From Roseburia sp. (GTDB lineage Bacteria; Bacillota_A; Clostridia; Lachnospirales; Lachnospiraceae): a stretch of 64,000 nt of DNA. The translations under genes were made by a program, and so were the position numbers. A model generated the notes under the pieces. That model was not told where the DNA came from and made no database searches. It worked only from the letters and a program-made list of their open reading frames with translations. Location of the stretch: assembly GCA_019411365.1 (NCBI GenBank), contig DXQT01000012.1, forward strand, positions 13,745-77,744. The letters are read 5' to 3'. The stretch's first letter is position 1, and every line of letters begins with the position of its first letter. Below, piece by piece: positions 28,811 to 38,621 of the stretch.

Positions 28811-30100
28811 TCAAAGGGTTACTTTCTGTCCGCAATAGTCCAGTACCAGTTCACAAAATACGGAATTTGCCCATGAAAACCACGGACGTGTAAATTCTTC
28901 CGGGTGATCCACATGAAATGACTCATGTACCAGATTGGTCTCCGCATCACAGTCTGCGATCATCTCAAGCATTTTTAATTTTTCCTCCTTGGAATCAGAG
29001 GTAAGTCCCTGCATTGCCAGTGCCATTGGCCAGATGAAACGCGTGTATGTGTGTGGGCTTCCGATTCCCTCCGCGCACTCTCCGCTGAAATAATATGGGT
29101 TCTGGTCACTTAAGATCACTTTTCTGGTGTTCTGGTATCTCTCATTTTTATTGTCGCAATAGCCATAGTATGGCATCGCAAGAAGGCTTGGCAGATTTGC
29201 ATCATCCATTACAAGATACTGGCCGAAACCATCTACCTCATATGCGTAGTATTCCGTTTTCTGTGCCGGAAGGATAGCAAGTGTCTCGATCGCACTTCTC
29301 ACTTCCTTTGAAAAAGCATCTGCCTCTTCTGCCAGTTTCTCATCATGGTAGATTTCACGGGCAATCTCTGCTATATTTCCAAGGATGACGGAAGCTAACA
29401 TATTTGACGGGATCAGATATCCATATACACAGGCATCATCACTCGGACGGAACCCCGACCAGATCAGTCCGACGTTGCTTTTTACCAGAGCACCTTTTCC
29501 GTCCCTTGAGAGAGTATCGGTAAAACTGCAGTTTTCTCTTTCAAATGTATATGGGGAAGCATTTTCATGATCCTGTTCCGTTCGGAATACGCGGATCACG
29601 GCTTTTGCGGCTTCTAACCATTCTCCGGTAAACTGCTCCGTACATCCTGTATTCTTCCAGAGCAGATAGGAAAGCTGTACCGGATAGCATAAGGAATCGA
29701 TCTCATATTTCCGTTCCCACAGCTCCGGTTTCATATCCGTCTTGTCATGATCCCAGCACTGTCCGTCGCCATTTTCATTAAATGCATTGGCATATGGATC
29801 TAAAAGAATGCACTGCATTTGTTTTTTGATCAGCCCGCATACCAGTTCCACAAGTTCCGGTTCTTCCTTTGCAAACAATAAAAACGGGCGGAGCTGACAT
29901 GCCGAATCACGCAGCCACATAGCAGGAATATCCCCCGTGATCACAAATACTGTATCATTTTCTTTTATTTTAATCGTTGTCTGAAGCGTATTCGAAATGC
30001 ACTTTTCAAACATGACCGCGATCTTGCTGTCTGCACCAAATTTTTCTTTTACAAGAGCAACCGTACGCTCGATCGCTGCATAATTCTCTTTTATTTTCAT
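28811..30100 (-). CDS. GH125 exo-alpha-1,6-mannosidase
   Basis: 429 residues, the usual length. Family signatures include IPAMWLRDSACQLRPFL (about 54-70), WDHDKTDMKPELWERKYEID (about 115-134) and HESFHVDHPEEFTRPWFSWA near the C-terminus. Characterised members remove non-reducing alpha-1,6-linked mannose in the cytoplasm. GGGAG lies 6 nt before the ATG. Together with the two GH38 enzymes it covers the linkages of a high-mannose N-glycan. Confidence 0.93.
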   Translation of the reverse strand: MKIKENYAAIERTVALVKEKFGADSKIAVMFEKCISNTLQTTIKIKENDTVFVITGDIPAMWLRDSACQLRPFLLFAKEEPELVELVCGLIKKQMQCILLDPYANAFNENGDGQCWDHDKTDMKPELWERKYEIDSLCYPVQLSYLLWKNTGCTEQFTGEWLEAAKAVIRVFRTEQDHENASPYTFERENCSFTDTLSRDGKGALVKSNVGLIWSGFRPSDDACVYGYLIPSNMLASVILGNIAEIAREIYHDEKLAEEADAFSKEVRSAIETLAILPAQKTEYYAYEVDGFGQYLVMDDANLPSLLAMPYYGYCDNKNERYQNTRKVILSDQNPYYFSGECAEGIGSPHTYTRFIWPMALAMQGLTSDSKEEKLKMLEMIADCDAETNLVHESFHVDHPEEFTRPWFSWANSVFCELVLDYCGQKVTL

Positions 30101-30146
30101 CTTAATCTCCCTTCTTGTACTGTCTTTTTCACACGAATCTCCTGCT

Positions 30147-31232
30147 TTATAGAATCCCCGATATCTGATAGGGAATTATAATATCCTCGTTCTGTTTCTT
30201 TCCGGTTGTAATTTCCTCCAAAAGTGTGACTGCCTGCTGTCCCATCGCAAATTCATTCTGCCGCACATGGATAAAATCATCCTGCTCATAGATCTCATCA
30301 ATGCCATCAAATACAGCAATCTTTTTTGAAATCCCATGCTCTTTTAAATATTTCGAAAAAAGCACCCCGATCCGGTATTCAGCGGCAATATATGCCGTAC
30401 ATTCCCTGTTTTTTTCCAGGATCTCTGCAATCTGCGCATAATCAAATTCCCGACATTCTTTTTCAATATCCTCTGGAATGTGGTTATATTTTTCAAGTTT
30501 TGCAAATGTCCCATTGGCATCTTCATATTTGAGCATACAATGAGCAAATCCTTCGTAGCGCTCATGGATCGTTGTCGTCGTAACGGACGCATGCGTCAGA
30601 AAACAGATTTTTTTATGCCCCATTGCGATAAGTATTTTGGTAACTTCGTTCGCCGCTTCATAATTATCTGTTCTGACACACGGGATTGAAATGCCCTGCA
30701 TCCTCCGGTCCATAAGCACCAGCGGATACCCGTTCAGTGCCAGTTCTAACACCTTACTGTTATAATTATCCCCCTGTGCGCAAAGAAGCAGAATACCTTT
30801 TACTCCCGCACGGATTGCTGCGTCGATCGCCTGTTTTTCCTTTTCGATACTTCCATAAGTACACTTAAACAAAAGATCTGACTGTCTCCTGTCACATTCG
30901 CTCTCAATCCCCTGCAAAAGCCGTGTGCCAAAATCGCTTCCAAACCCATCGAATATTACACCGATCCGCTGATTGGCAGTCCCCCGGCTCTCCTTTTTCA
31001 TCTCCACAGCAGCAGCCGGACTGCACACAAAAGAACCTCTTCCCGGCTCTCTGCTGATCTTTTTTTCCTTTGCCAGCATATCCATCGCCTTTTTCGCTGT
31101 AATACGGCTTACCCCATAAAGCTCTGCTGACTCTTTCTCCGATGGCAGCCGGTCTCCCGGCTGGTAATCTCCATTCTGTATTTTTGCAAGCAGATCCGCA
31201 TAGATCCGCTCATACATAATTGTTTTTCCCAT
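30147..31232 (-). CDS. GntR-type regulator with LacI-like sugar-binding domain
   Basis: 361 residues. An N-terminal winged helix (IYADLLAKIQNGDYQPGDRL then PSEKESAELYGVSRITAKKA) is fused to a periplasmic-binding-like domain starting at NQRIGVIFDGFG, the AraR-like architecture. The ATG at 31232 has GGAGG 5 nt upstream; the frame continues 12 codons without a better site. It lies between ROK and GH125, so it probably controls this group. Candidate binding elements are the TATATCAT repeats before the ROK gene. A regulator distinct from the LacI-type protein suggests that the two halves of the locus answer to different sugars. Confidence 0.9.
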   Translation of the reverse strand: MGKTIMYERIYADLLAKIQNGDYQPGDRLPSEKESAELYGVSRITAKKAMDMLAKEKKISREPGRGSFVCSPAAAVEMKKESRGTANQRIGVIFDGFGSDFGTRLLQGIESECDRRQSDLLFKCTYGSIEKEKQAIDAAIRAGVKGILLLCAQGDNYNSKVLELALNGYPLVLMDRRMQGISIPCVRTDNYEAANEVTKILIAMGHKKICFLTHASVTTTTIHERYEGFAHCMLKYEDANGTFAKLEKYNHIPEDIEKECREFDYAQIAEILEKNRECTAYIAAEYRIGVLFSKYLKEHGISKKIAVFDGIDEIYEQDDFIHVRQNEFAMGQQAVTLLEEITTGKKQNEDIIIPYQISGIL

Positions 31233-31275
31233 TGCCGCCTCCGTTAATCTTTCTGTGACACTGCGCATTGCAATT

Positions 31276-32220
31276 TTACACTACCAGATTTGCTGCTCCA
31301 ATGATCCCGGCATCATTTCCAAGTGCAGAGGTCACGATGTCGGCAATATATCCATGACTGCCACCGAAACACATATCTTTCACCAGATCCTTAAGCGGTG
31401 CGGTCAGATTTTCTTTCTGCGCAGCAACTCCTCCGCCAAGGATCACCTTTTCCGGCCGGAACGTATTTATCACATTTGCAATTCCGCATGCGAGGTAACC
31501 CTCATATTCTTTTATAACTTCCATGCCAGCTTCATCTCCGGCTTTTGCGGCGTCAAACGGAATCTTACCATTCATCTGTTCCAGGTCATTTTTACACATC
31601 TCATTCATGACAGATTCCGGGTGCTCTGCTGCCTTTTCCCGTGCGATCCGAAGAAGTGCAGACGCAGAGGCATATGCTTCCAGGCAGCCTTTTCTTCCAC
31701 AGGTACAGCGAACGCCATCATGGCGTATAGACAAATGTCCTAACTCACAGCCTCCCGGCATCCCACCGCGAAAAATCTTTTTATCCAGGATCACTCCACT
31801 GCCCACACCCGTTCCAAGTGTCAGAAGAACTGCATTTTCTGCACCTTCTGCCGCACCGGCATATACTTCTCCCAGTGCCGCAGCGTCCGCATCATTGGCA
31901 ATTTCAATTCCCACATCCAGATGTTTTTTCAGTTCTTCTACGATTGGTACATTTTCCCAGCCAAAATTATTAGAATACAGGATTACTCCCCGCTTTGCGT
32001 CGATCGTTCCCGGACTTCCAATTCCGATCCCCTCACACTGTTCCAATGTCATGCCTGCATTTTCAAGCATCTGTTGTACGGCATCTGCCATGCGTTCCAC
32101 CAGCATCTGATACGGCACCGTCAGATCGGTTGGAATTGTGATTCTCCCAATAATCTCATTTTCCTCATTTACCAGCCCCATTTTGATGGACATACCGCCC
32201 ATATCGATCCCCAGTTTCAT
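31276..32220 (-). CDS. ROK-family sugar kinase
   Basis: 314 residues. It has the ATP-binding start LGIDMGGMSIKMGL, the LTLGTGVGSG loop with sugar-binding ELGHLSIRHDG, and the zinc motif CTCGRKGCLEAYAS (about 172-185) of true ROK kinases. It has no helix-turn-helix, so it is an enzyme. AAGGAGG lies 5 nt before the ATG at 32220. In this context it probably phosphorylates mannose freed by the mannosidases, or GlcNAc freed by GH130. It is often called glucokinase in annotations, but the local substrate is open. Confidence 0.9.
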   Translation of the reverse strand: MKLGIDMGGMSIKMGLVNEENEIIGRITIPTDLTVPYQMLVERMADAVQQMLENAGMTLEQCEGIGIGSPGTIDAKRGVILYSNNFGWENVPIVEELKKHLDVGIEIANDADAAALGEVYAGAAEGAENAVLLTLGTGVGSGVILDKKIFRGGMPGGCELGHLSIRHDGVRCTCGRKGCLEAYASASALLRIAREKAAEHPESVMNEMCKNDLEQMNGKIPFDAAKAGDEAGMEVIKEYEGYLACGIANVINTFRPEKVILGGGVAAQKENLTAPLKDLVKDMCFGGSHGYIADIVTSALGNDAGIIGAANLVV

Positions 32221-32247
32221 TTTTTCCTCCTTTTTATATGTCATTTA

Positions 32248-32307
32248 TATATCATTTACATATTATTTATATTTATTAATATATCATATCCAAATCGAAT
32301 ATATCAT
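32248..32307. repeat. Three TATATCAT repeats before the ROK gene
   Basis: TATATCAT occurs at 32248, 32280 and 32300 within 60 AT-rich bases upstream of the ROK start. It is a possible binding region for the GntR-type regulator of this group. AT-rich chance repetition is also possible. Confidence 0.3.
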
Positions 32308-32382
32308 TTTGTTGTGTATTTGTAAAGACAAGACTTACACGCAACGGAAAATTACTGCTCACCATGTTCCCAACGAAAAAAA

Positions 32383-32421
32383 ACATCTGCTTTCTCCGTT
32401 TGATGCGGAAAAATCAGATGC
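32383..32421 (-). terminator. Terminator of the MmcQ-like gene
   Basis: On the minus strand GCATCTG then TTTTTCCG pairs with CGGAGAAA then CAGATGT, followed by an eight-U run. It separates the MmcQ-like gene from the ROK group. Confidence 0.75.
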
Positions 32422-32441
32422 ACTTCTGTCAGAAGCAGGTA

Positions 32442-32816
32442 CTATTTCCCTGCCTCTTCCAATATCTGTTTCTGTACTTTTTTGCTGAAACCGTGCAGTA
32501 CGGTATCATACGCAAAATCTATCATATTATAAAGTTCCTTCTCCGGGAAATCATCCAGATAGATCGTGTTCCAGTAAGGTTTCTGAACCTTCGAACAATG
32601 ATATCCTTCCATGATCTTATCCGGGTAGACCATCCGGTAAAACTGTGCGGCATCCGCTGTGCATTTTAATGTAATTTTATAGTTTCCCTCATCCGGATAT
32701 AACTGCGCAAATATTTTATCATTCAGTTTGTAGCAGACCGGCACTTTCCCAAACGGGTATGCTTCACATGCCTTATGCTTACTGAGACAATATGCTTTGA
32801 TATCTTCTGCCGTCAT
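32442..32816 (-). CDS. MmcQ/YjbR family protein
   Basis: 124 residues of the MmcQ/YjbR (DUF419) fold. Typical features are the start TAEDIKAYCLSKHKACEAYP and a core K(I/F)FAQLYPDEGN strand, followed by YHCSKVQKPYWNTIYLDD. The family has a double-wing, DNA-binding-like fold without an established role. It is a single gene with its own terminator. Confidence 0.85.
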   Translation of the reverse strand: MTAEDIKAYCLSKHKACEAYPFGKVPVCYKLNDKIFAQLYPDEGNYKITLKCTADAAQFYRMVYPDKIMEGYHCSKVQKPYWNTIYLDDFPEKELYNMIDFAYDTVLHGFSKKVQKQILEEAGK

Positions 32817-32855
32817 GATTTTCGCCTCTTACTTCTGTTTTTCTCTTATCTTTCA

Positions 32856-34019
32856 TTACTTGAGATATTCGATCAATTCCTCACAGCGTGTCATGGTAAG
32901 TTCTGCTGACTTATCATAATAAGCTGCTGTTCCAGCACTTCCATCCCCATACTCATCCGAAGCAGCCTTTGCTTTTGCTTCTTTATCTGCGATCCAGGTC
33001 CGCTGTTCTTCAAGTATTTTCTGATACGCGTTCTCATCCGTATCATTCTTTATGAGATTCCAGATATAATTCAGACACTCATCCATGACCTCATATCTTT
33101 TTTGGGAATCATCGTTTATCTCACTCTGTGACTCCGCTTTATCGATCTCATCCGTCCAGTATTCATAACTTGACGTATAACTCTCAAAAGTTGTCTGTGC
33201 ATCCTCTAATGGGGACAGTTTCTTATAAGAATAGATTCCCTCTTCCTGTCCCTCATTTACAAGTGCCACCATCGTAAGCTCTGTATCACTTTTGTTTGCC
33301 ATGGAAAGCCAGGAATATACCTCTTCCGAAATTTCGCTGACCGGTGTTCCCTCCATATAGACCAGAAAAGTATCTGTACCAGTCAGTCCATATGCATCTG
33401 AATAAACATACTTTGTTCCATCTTTGATCTCTTCCCTGCCAAATTCATTTTCCTGATAGGAAATATCAGCAAGTGTCATCCGGTAACAATGGTCATTCAC
33501 CGGTGTCAGATCTTTAAAATGTCCATCGAACACGCTTATATACACGGTTCCGTTTTCATAGCCGTCCCCGGTAACTCCCATATCGGAATCATGATATTCA
33601 CCACTGAAATGCCCGTCGGAATCAATGGTAAAATCCGTAGACCATCCACCTGCACCACTGCAAAACTCGAACTGATATTTTGCAAGATCCGCAAATGTAA
33701 ATCCTTCTGTATTTTCTGTTCCAGTGCTGTTTTCGGCACCTTCCTCTGTGTCCGCATTACTGTCTGCATTATTCTCTGTGGATGTATCTTCCGTATCTGC
33801 ATTTTTCTCTGTGTCTGATGTTTTCCGGGTACTGTTTTCCGAATCGTCAGACTGCTGTAATGTACTGTTTTCATTCGATGCTGCTGCACCTGAACTGGTC
33901 GTATTTCCATTTCCGCATGCTCCCACACCGATCAGAAATGCTGCAGTTATGATAAATAATGTCACTTTTCTCTTCAACTGAACTGCCTCTTTATGTGCTT
34001 TTCTTTTTCTAATTTCCAT
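32856..34019 (-). CDS. Lipoprotein with LprI-like C-terminal domain
   Basis: 387 residues. The signal [20 protein letters not shown] ends in a lipobox Cys at about 35, followed by about 75 low-complexity residues rich in Ser, Thr, Asp, Glu and Asn (surface tether). The C-terminus ([40 protein letters not shown]) resembles the lysozyme-inhibitor LprI (DUF1311) domain. Its start overlaps the end of the chemotaxis receptor gene by 11 nt, so it is probably translated with it. Its role is unknown. Confidence 0.75.
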   Translation of the reverse strand: MEIRKRKAHKEAVQLKRKVTLFIITAAFLIGVGACGNGNTTSSGAAASNENSTLQQSDDSENSTRKTSDTEKNADTEDTSTENNADSNADTEEGAENSTGTENTEGFTFADLAKYQFEFCSGAGGWSTDFTIDSDGHFSGEYHDSDMGVTGDGYENGTVYISVFDGHFKDLTPVNDHCYRMTLADISYQENEFGREEIKDGTKYVYSDAYGLTGTDTFLVYMEGTPVSEISEEVYSWLSMANKSDTELTMVALVNEGQEEGIYSYKKLSPLEDAQTTFESYTSSYEYWTDEIDKAESQSEINDDSQKRYEVMDECLNYIWNLIKNDTDENAYQKILEEQRTWIADKEAKAKAASDEYGDGSAGTAAYYDKSAELTMTRCEELIEYLK

Positions 34020-36126
34020 TATAATTCTTACTTACATATTCTTTGATCGGCTCGCTGTCCTCCGGCATTCTGCATCCAACGATGAATTCCCCCTCATTGT
34101 TGGAGCTTCGGATCACGCAGCCGGTCAGCGGCTTATTTCCGATCACTGCAAAATCTTTCACATCCAGCTGGACATTTCTGCCTTTCTGGCTTGCAAAAAC
34201 GTTGTCCCGCACAGAAAATGCAAAACCGTTTGCACTGATATTTACCATTTTTCCGGAATATGTTTTATCTGTTCCCTCTAAGCGGATGGTACATGCATTA
34301 GAGATCGGCATACGAGGATATTTTCTTCGGTTATATACCTTCGGATTGGATTCAATATGCAGTTTATACTGACCTTTTTCACCCTGTCTGACCGGATGGA
34401 TCTCAATGTCATCCCAGTAATACAAGACATTGTCAACTACAATATGCAGTTTACATAACTCATGTTTATTCTTCTTGTCAACAAAGTCTTTCACTCCACT
34501 TTCTGCGGTTACAAAGAGATCTTTGCCACTGCAGTCCGCAACTTCGCCTGCATACTCTTTTTTACTGCTGTCATCATTTAATGCAATCGTGATCTTCATG
34601 CCAGGTTTTACATCCTGTACCCCCATGAATCCGCCGATGCCCAGCTCCTCCATAAGTTTGCCGACAACACTCTCAATATCCAGTGCACTCTTGGCACTTG
34701 CCTCGTATTTGCTCAGCATCGTCCTGGTTGTCAGTTCCGCACCATTGATGCTCTGCGTCATGACTTCCATGACTTCGCCGACCTGATGCATATTGTCCGT
34801 CAGTGTCTGGTTGGATGTCTCCACTTCTTTGACTGCGCTGTCTACAACCTTGATATTCTCTCCAAGGCTTGTCGCATCGTTCGTAATATTGGTCACACTC
34901 TGGTTAACATTCGATACTTTTTCAATATTGACCTGAATCAGTTCCACGGTCTCTGAGATGGACTTCATCATCTTCTCGGAAATTGCTTCGAGTCTCGACA
35001 GTGCTTCCATAATACTGTTGGAGGAAGTCTGTGTTCCACTGCTCAGCTCGCGGATCTCATTGGCAACTACGGCAAATCCCTTACCGGCTTCTCCGGCTCT
35101 TGCTGCCTCGATGGAAGCATTCAATGCAAGTAAATTCGTCTTTGAAGTGATTCCTTCAATCGTGCTGGTCTCTTCTTTTACATTCTTAAACTCAGCCTTA
35201 AAGTCTTCAAGCACCTGCTCTACCTCTTTGGAAAGTGCCGCCATCTTATTGGTGATCTCCACTACCTCAACCAGCTCTCCCGCGCTGATGTTGGCATGAT
35301 CCACAGATGCGCCGATAAGCTGCACCACCTGCTCCATGAGTCCTGCAACATTTTTTACCTGCGTATCGATCACATTGGTCATCTCGACGGAGGAAAGTGT
35401 CTTATCATTAAGCACTTCGTTATTGTCTGCAAGATTTTTCATATCTTTCATTACATCATTGGCACCGGTACGGTTCTCGTCTGCAAGCTCTCTCACAACC
35501 GTCACACCATCCACGATCTCATTGCTCGCGCCCTTAACCTGCTCTACGGTCTTTACGACGCGCGCAAGATTGGATTTAATGGATGCCGTCAGTGCACCAT
35601 CCGATTGTACCAGATGGGCGATTGCCATATTGGTACAGGCATAACAGCAGATAACAATGGCAAACTGCAGGACACATTCCTCGCTTGCGACGAAATCCAT
35701 CATTCCTTTTGCCAGACCTTTATACAGATTACTCGAAATCAGTACAAATAACGTGATACCCATCATTGTCCGGATAAACTTCGGATCTTTATAAAGGATC
35801 AGAATGCATACTAACGGTAAAATAAATACATAAGAAACTTCATCTAAAGATGTCCACGCAATTACCGCATAAAATATCAGGTAGCCAAGTCCTACCACCC
35901 ATTTATACCGCAGACTGTCAGCATGCTTAAATCTCAGTAAGATCCTGCCGCCAAGATACGACAGCCAGCCTGCAACAAAAAAGCCTGCAAAATACGCTTC
36001 CTTTAACTGTCCCCTGCCGACTTTTATTCCGTAAAACACGGACGCTATCAGCAAAAGTACAAACCACGTGATACTCGCCCTCTTGTTTGCTTTCGCAATA
36101 AAAAAACTCTCATCATAATCCTGCAT
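34009..36126 (-). CDS. Chemotaxis receptor fused to a PilZ domain
   Basis: 705 residues. The N-terminus holds several hydrophobic segments (about 18-190) without a large outside sensor. A methyl-accepting signalling domain follows (about 220-480), with the hairpin tip [19 protein letters not shown]. After it come a YcgR-N-like region (about 505-595) and a C-terminal PilZ domain with RRKYPR and NISANG, the two c-di-GMP contact motifs (RxxxR and N/DxSxxG). It therefore should couple c-di-GMP level to the CheA kinase. No CheW or CheA gene is nearby. Confidence 0.88.
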   Translation of the reverse strand: MQDYDESFFIAKANKRASITWFVLLLIASVFYGIKVGRGQLKEAYFAGFFVAGWLSYLGGRILLRFKHADSLRYKWVVGLGYLIFYAVIAWTSLDEVSYVFILPLVCILILYKDPKFIRTMMGITLFVLISSNLYKGLAKGMMDFVASEECVLQFAIVICCYACTNMAIAHLVQSDGALTASIKSNLARVVKTVEQVKGASNEIVDGVTVVRELADENRTGANDVMKDMKNLADNNEVLNDKTLSSVEMTNVIDTQVKNVAGLMEQVVQLIGASVDHANISAGELVEVVEITNKMAALSKEVEQVLEDFKAEFKNVKEETSTIEGITSKTNLLALNASIEAARAGEAGKGFAVVANEIRELSSGTQTSSNSIMEALSRLEAISEKMMKSISETVELIQVNIEKVSNVNQSVTNITNDATSLGENIKVVDSAVKEVETSNQTLTDNMHQVGEVMEVMTQSINGAELTTRTMLSKYEASAKSALDIESVVGKLMEELGIGGFMGVQDVKPGMKITIALNDDSSKKEYAGEVADCSGKDLFVTAESGVKDFVDKKNKHELCKLHIVVDNVLYYWDDIEIHPVRQGEKGQYKLHIESNPKVYNRRKYPRMPISNACTIRLEGTDKTYSGKMVNISANGFAFSVRDNVFASQKGRNVQLDVKDFAVIGNKPLTGCVIRSSNNEGEFIVGCRMPEDSEPIKEYVSKNYNGN

Positions 36127-36155
36127 AGCTTTTTATCCTCTCTGTAAAAATTCAC

Positions 36156-36179
36156 GATACACTCTTGTTCCAGTGTATC
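36156..36179. repeat. Inverted repeat before the chemotaxis receptor gene
   Basis: GATACACT and its complement AGTGTATC are separated by 8 nt, 30 bp upstream of the start codon. It may be a protein-binding site or a 5' UTR hairpin. Confidence 0.45.
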
Positions 36180-36241
36180 ACAAATAAAGGGGAATAGCTA
36201 GAAATTATGCCAGAAATCTGTCCGGACCTGATTTTAACGTG

Positions 36242-36331
36242 TTACTGTTCACTCGTACCTCGTTCCAGTAACGGATTTTGCTGATGCTTCGCATTCCAAA
36301 TCGGCAAAATCTGCTGCCACCACTGTATCAT
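36242..36331 (-). CDS. Possible 29-residue small protein
   Basis: An ATG at 36331 preceded by AGGAG at a 9-nt distance opens 29 codons, beginning MIQWWQQILPIWNAKHQQNP. It lies between the GH53 terminator and the receptor gene. I know of no relative. The ribosome site is the only support. Apart from this and the inverted repeat, I see nothing in 36127-36409. Confidence 0.22.
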   Translation of the reverse strand: MIQWWQQILPIWNAKHQQNPLLERGTSEQ

Positions 36332-36348
36332 ATTAAGCGCTCCTAAAT

Positions 36349-36398
36349 AAAAAGCACGCCTGCCACAGAATATTCATCCTGAAACAAACATGCTTTTT
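36349..36398 (-). terminator. Terminator-like hairpin after GH53
   Basis: AAAAAGCATG pairs with CGTGCTTTTT around a 30-nt loop, 12 bp after the GH53 stop, followed by ATTTAG. The large loop makes it a moderate call. Confidence 0.5.
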
Positions 36399-36409
36399 AT
36401 TCATAATCA

Positions 36410-38464
36410 TCAGTCCGAAATCCTGTTCAGCGTGAAATCATCCACTGTTCCCCAGCTGCCCACGTTACACTGGAACCGTACCCCGATCTTAACCGTTCCA
36501 TCCGTAACCTTAATCTCCTTAATCGTCGGATTCTGCCAGTCATTGTAGGTGGTCAGCATAAACGGAGCCGTCTGCCCGCCATCTGCTGTCACTGCATACA
36601 GTTCCATGGACGCATCCGATGACATATCACCGCCCTGTGAAAATACAGACAACTGATACGTCCCATTCTCCAGACCGGTCACTTCCTGCTCAATGGAAAA
36701 TTCCATATCCGAATCCCCGGACCAGAAGTGAAATGCGGTCTCACCGGAATGTGCATCATCCGCTTTTACCTGATAATCAGTCGGATCGGCTTCCCCTTCA
36801 TAAGAGACTTTCCACATTGAACGGTTTTTATCTTCAAAACCTGGATTGACCGCATAATTTACCATTTCCACTTCCACATGCGCGGTAACAGTGGTTCCAT
36901 CTTCCAATGCCCCTTCGATCTCATAACTGCCGGCTTTCGTGGTATCGATTGCCTTCATCTGTGTCTCATTCCAGCTTACAGATTGTTTTTTATTCTGTGA
37001 ACGGTCATTGTATACAACATCAATACTCTCCGGCAGAACCAGATCTTCGCCTACATTGCAGGAGACGTAAACATCCGGGATATAGTCAACTGCAAGTGGC
37101 GCTGTTGCGCCATATTTTAAATACTTAAATACATTCAAAGAAGCCAGTGGGTGTCCGGTAAAATCAAACATTGCCTGATTGTCCCAGGAACAGCCTCCAT
37201 AGTATAACCCTGCATCATCCGGGTCATACTCAGCCGAATAACTGCTTGCCCAACCGCTTCCGTATTTCTCCCACAGAGCGGAATTATCCGCATCGGCTGA
37301 TCCGACAGGGATCCATGTGCCTTCCCAGTAAAAGACACCTTCCACTCCGGCCTCATTTGCGGCTGCACAGATATCACGGATCACTGTTGCCTGACTCTGT
37401 ACCGTTGCACCGTAACCGTCTGTCAGGTCATCGGTTCCTTTCAGGCTGTTGCCAAAACCGTCTCCATCCTCAGATGTATAACAGTAAGAAGTCTCTGCAA
37501 TATATACTTCTTTTCCGTACTTATCCTCGATCAGTTTTGCTACGTTCTGCATATTTTCATTGGTTCCGTCCCAGAACGGATAAAAGGAAAGACCAAACAT
37601 ATCATAGTCCACACCGGCATCTTTTAAATTTGCTGCCATCGTATCGATCTGGTCATTATCCTCAATGTTCGTATAATGTACGGCAACTTTAATGTCTTTT
37701 CCATAAGACTCTGCCACTTCTCTCACTGCCTTACTTCCGGAATTTAAAAGCTGCATCACGGCATCCACATCTGTTTCCCCGGACATACCGTTATTGATCT
37801 CATTTCCGATCTGCACCATCCCGACATCCACACCGGCATCTAACAGCTTTCCAAGGCTCTCTGTCGTATAATCATAGAGTGCATCACTCTTTTCATCGAC
37901 TGTCATACCTTCCCATGCCTTCGGTGCATGCTGTCTTTTCGGATCTGCCCAGAAATCTGAATAGTGAAAATCAATGCAGACCTTCATTCCGTATCTGGCT
38001 GCACGCACACCAAGTTTCATGGCAGTCGTCAGATCATTGTTTCCGCCGCCATAGCCATTGCCGTTCTTGTCATACGGATCATTCCATACACGCAGGCGGA
38101 TATAATTGACTCCGGACTGCGCAAGTGTCTCAAACACATCCTGCTCTTTTCCATCGTAGCCATAATACACAGCCCCACTGTTTTCCACAGAAAGAACCGC
38201 GGATGCATCCATTCCCCGGATAAAGTCATCCGAAATATCCGCAACCGGTTGCACAAAAATATCAGACTCCTCCGGTCCGTCCGGCAGCGTGAATGTTGTA
38301 ACTTCTCCCACCGGCTCAACCACATCTTCCGATGTATTGTTCTCCTGTACTTCTGTCTTTGTCCCTGTCGTTCCGGCAGAATCCCCACATCCTGCCAGAA
38401 GAACAGTTCCAAGACTTACGCTGACACATGCCGCCAGTAGTTTTCTGTAAACCTGTTTTTTCAT
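36410..38464 (-). CDS. GH53 endo-beta-1,4-galactanase, surface lipoprotein
   Basis: 684 residues from the ATG at 38464 (AGGTG upstream). The lipobox is LLAGC, followed by a tether. The GH53 barrel begins at DFIRGMDASAVLSVENSG and carries FHYSDFWADP, the acid/base Glu222 in IGNEINNG and the nucleophile Glu324 in YIAETSYCY. A Big_4-like domain (about 470-540) and a C-terminal carbohydrate-binding beta-sandwich (about 545-684, CBM61-like position) follow. It would cut the galactan side chains of pectin outside the cell. The frame extends 75 codons upstream through the promoter region; that part is not coding. It has its own promoter with a LacI-type operator. Confidence 0.92.
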   Translation of the reverse strand: MKKQVYRKLLAACVSVSLGTVLLAGCGDSAGTTGTKTEVQENNTSEDVVEPVGEVTTFTLPDGPEESDIFVQPVADISDDFIRGMDASAVLSVENSGAVYYGYDGKEQDVFETLAQSGVNYIRLRVWNDPYDKNGNGYGGGNNDLTTAMKLGVRAARYGMKVCIDFHYSDFWADPKRQHAPKAWEGMTVDEKSDALYDYTTESLGKLLDAGVDVGMVQIGNEINNGMSGETDVDAVMQLLNSGSKAVREVAESYGKDIKVAVHYTNIEDNDQIDTMAANLKDAGVDYDMFGLSFYPFWDGTNENMQNVAKLIEDKYGKEVYIAETSYCYTSEDGDGFGNSLKGTDDLTDGYGATVQSQATVIRDICAAANEAGVEGVFYWEGTWIPVGSADADNSALWEKYGSGWASSYSAEYDPDDAGLYYGGCSWDNQAMFDFTGHPLASLNVFKYLKYGATAPLAVDYIPDVYVSCNVGEDLVLPESIDVVYNDRSQNKKQSVSWNETQMKAIDTTKAGSYEIEGALEDGTTVTAHVEVEMVNYAVNPGFEDKNRSMWKVSYEGEADPTDYQVKADDAHSGETAFHFWSGDSDMEFSIEQEVTGLENGTYQLSVFSQGGDMSSDASMELYAVTADGGQTAPFMLTTYNDWQNPTIKEIKVTDGTVKIGVRFQCNVGSWGTVDDFTLNRISD

Positions 38465-38600
38465 AATGTTCACCTTTTCTGTGTGTGAAAAAATTTTTTC
38501 ACACTCCCCTCCATTAATTTGCTCTTTTTTCCACGATTTCTCTATATTCTTAAGGTACCTGCGGCTGACTGCTTCAGCAACATTCTTTCTCTCCAATATA

Positions 38601-38616
38601 GCGCAATCGGTTGCGC
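38601..38616. promoter_or_regulatory. LacI-type operator of GH53
   Basis: GCGCAATCGGTTGCGC is palindromic in 14 of 16 positions around a central CG, the classic LacI-family form. It begins 5 nt downstream of the GH53 -10 box and so covers the start point. The cognate regulator is not in this window. Confidence 0.7.
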
Positions 38617-38621
38617 TTTTT

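Noticed and set aside
31523..32110. 195-aa frame on the plus strand
   Set aside because: It is the antisense shadow of the ROK kinase, Ser/Pro-rich with no recognisable domain.
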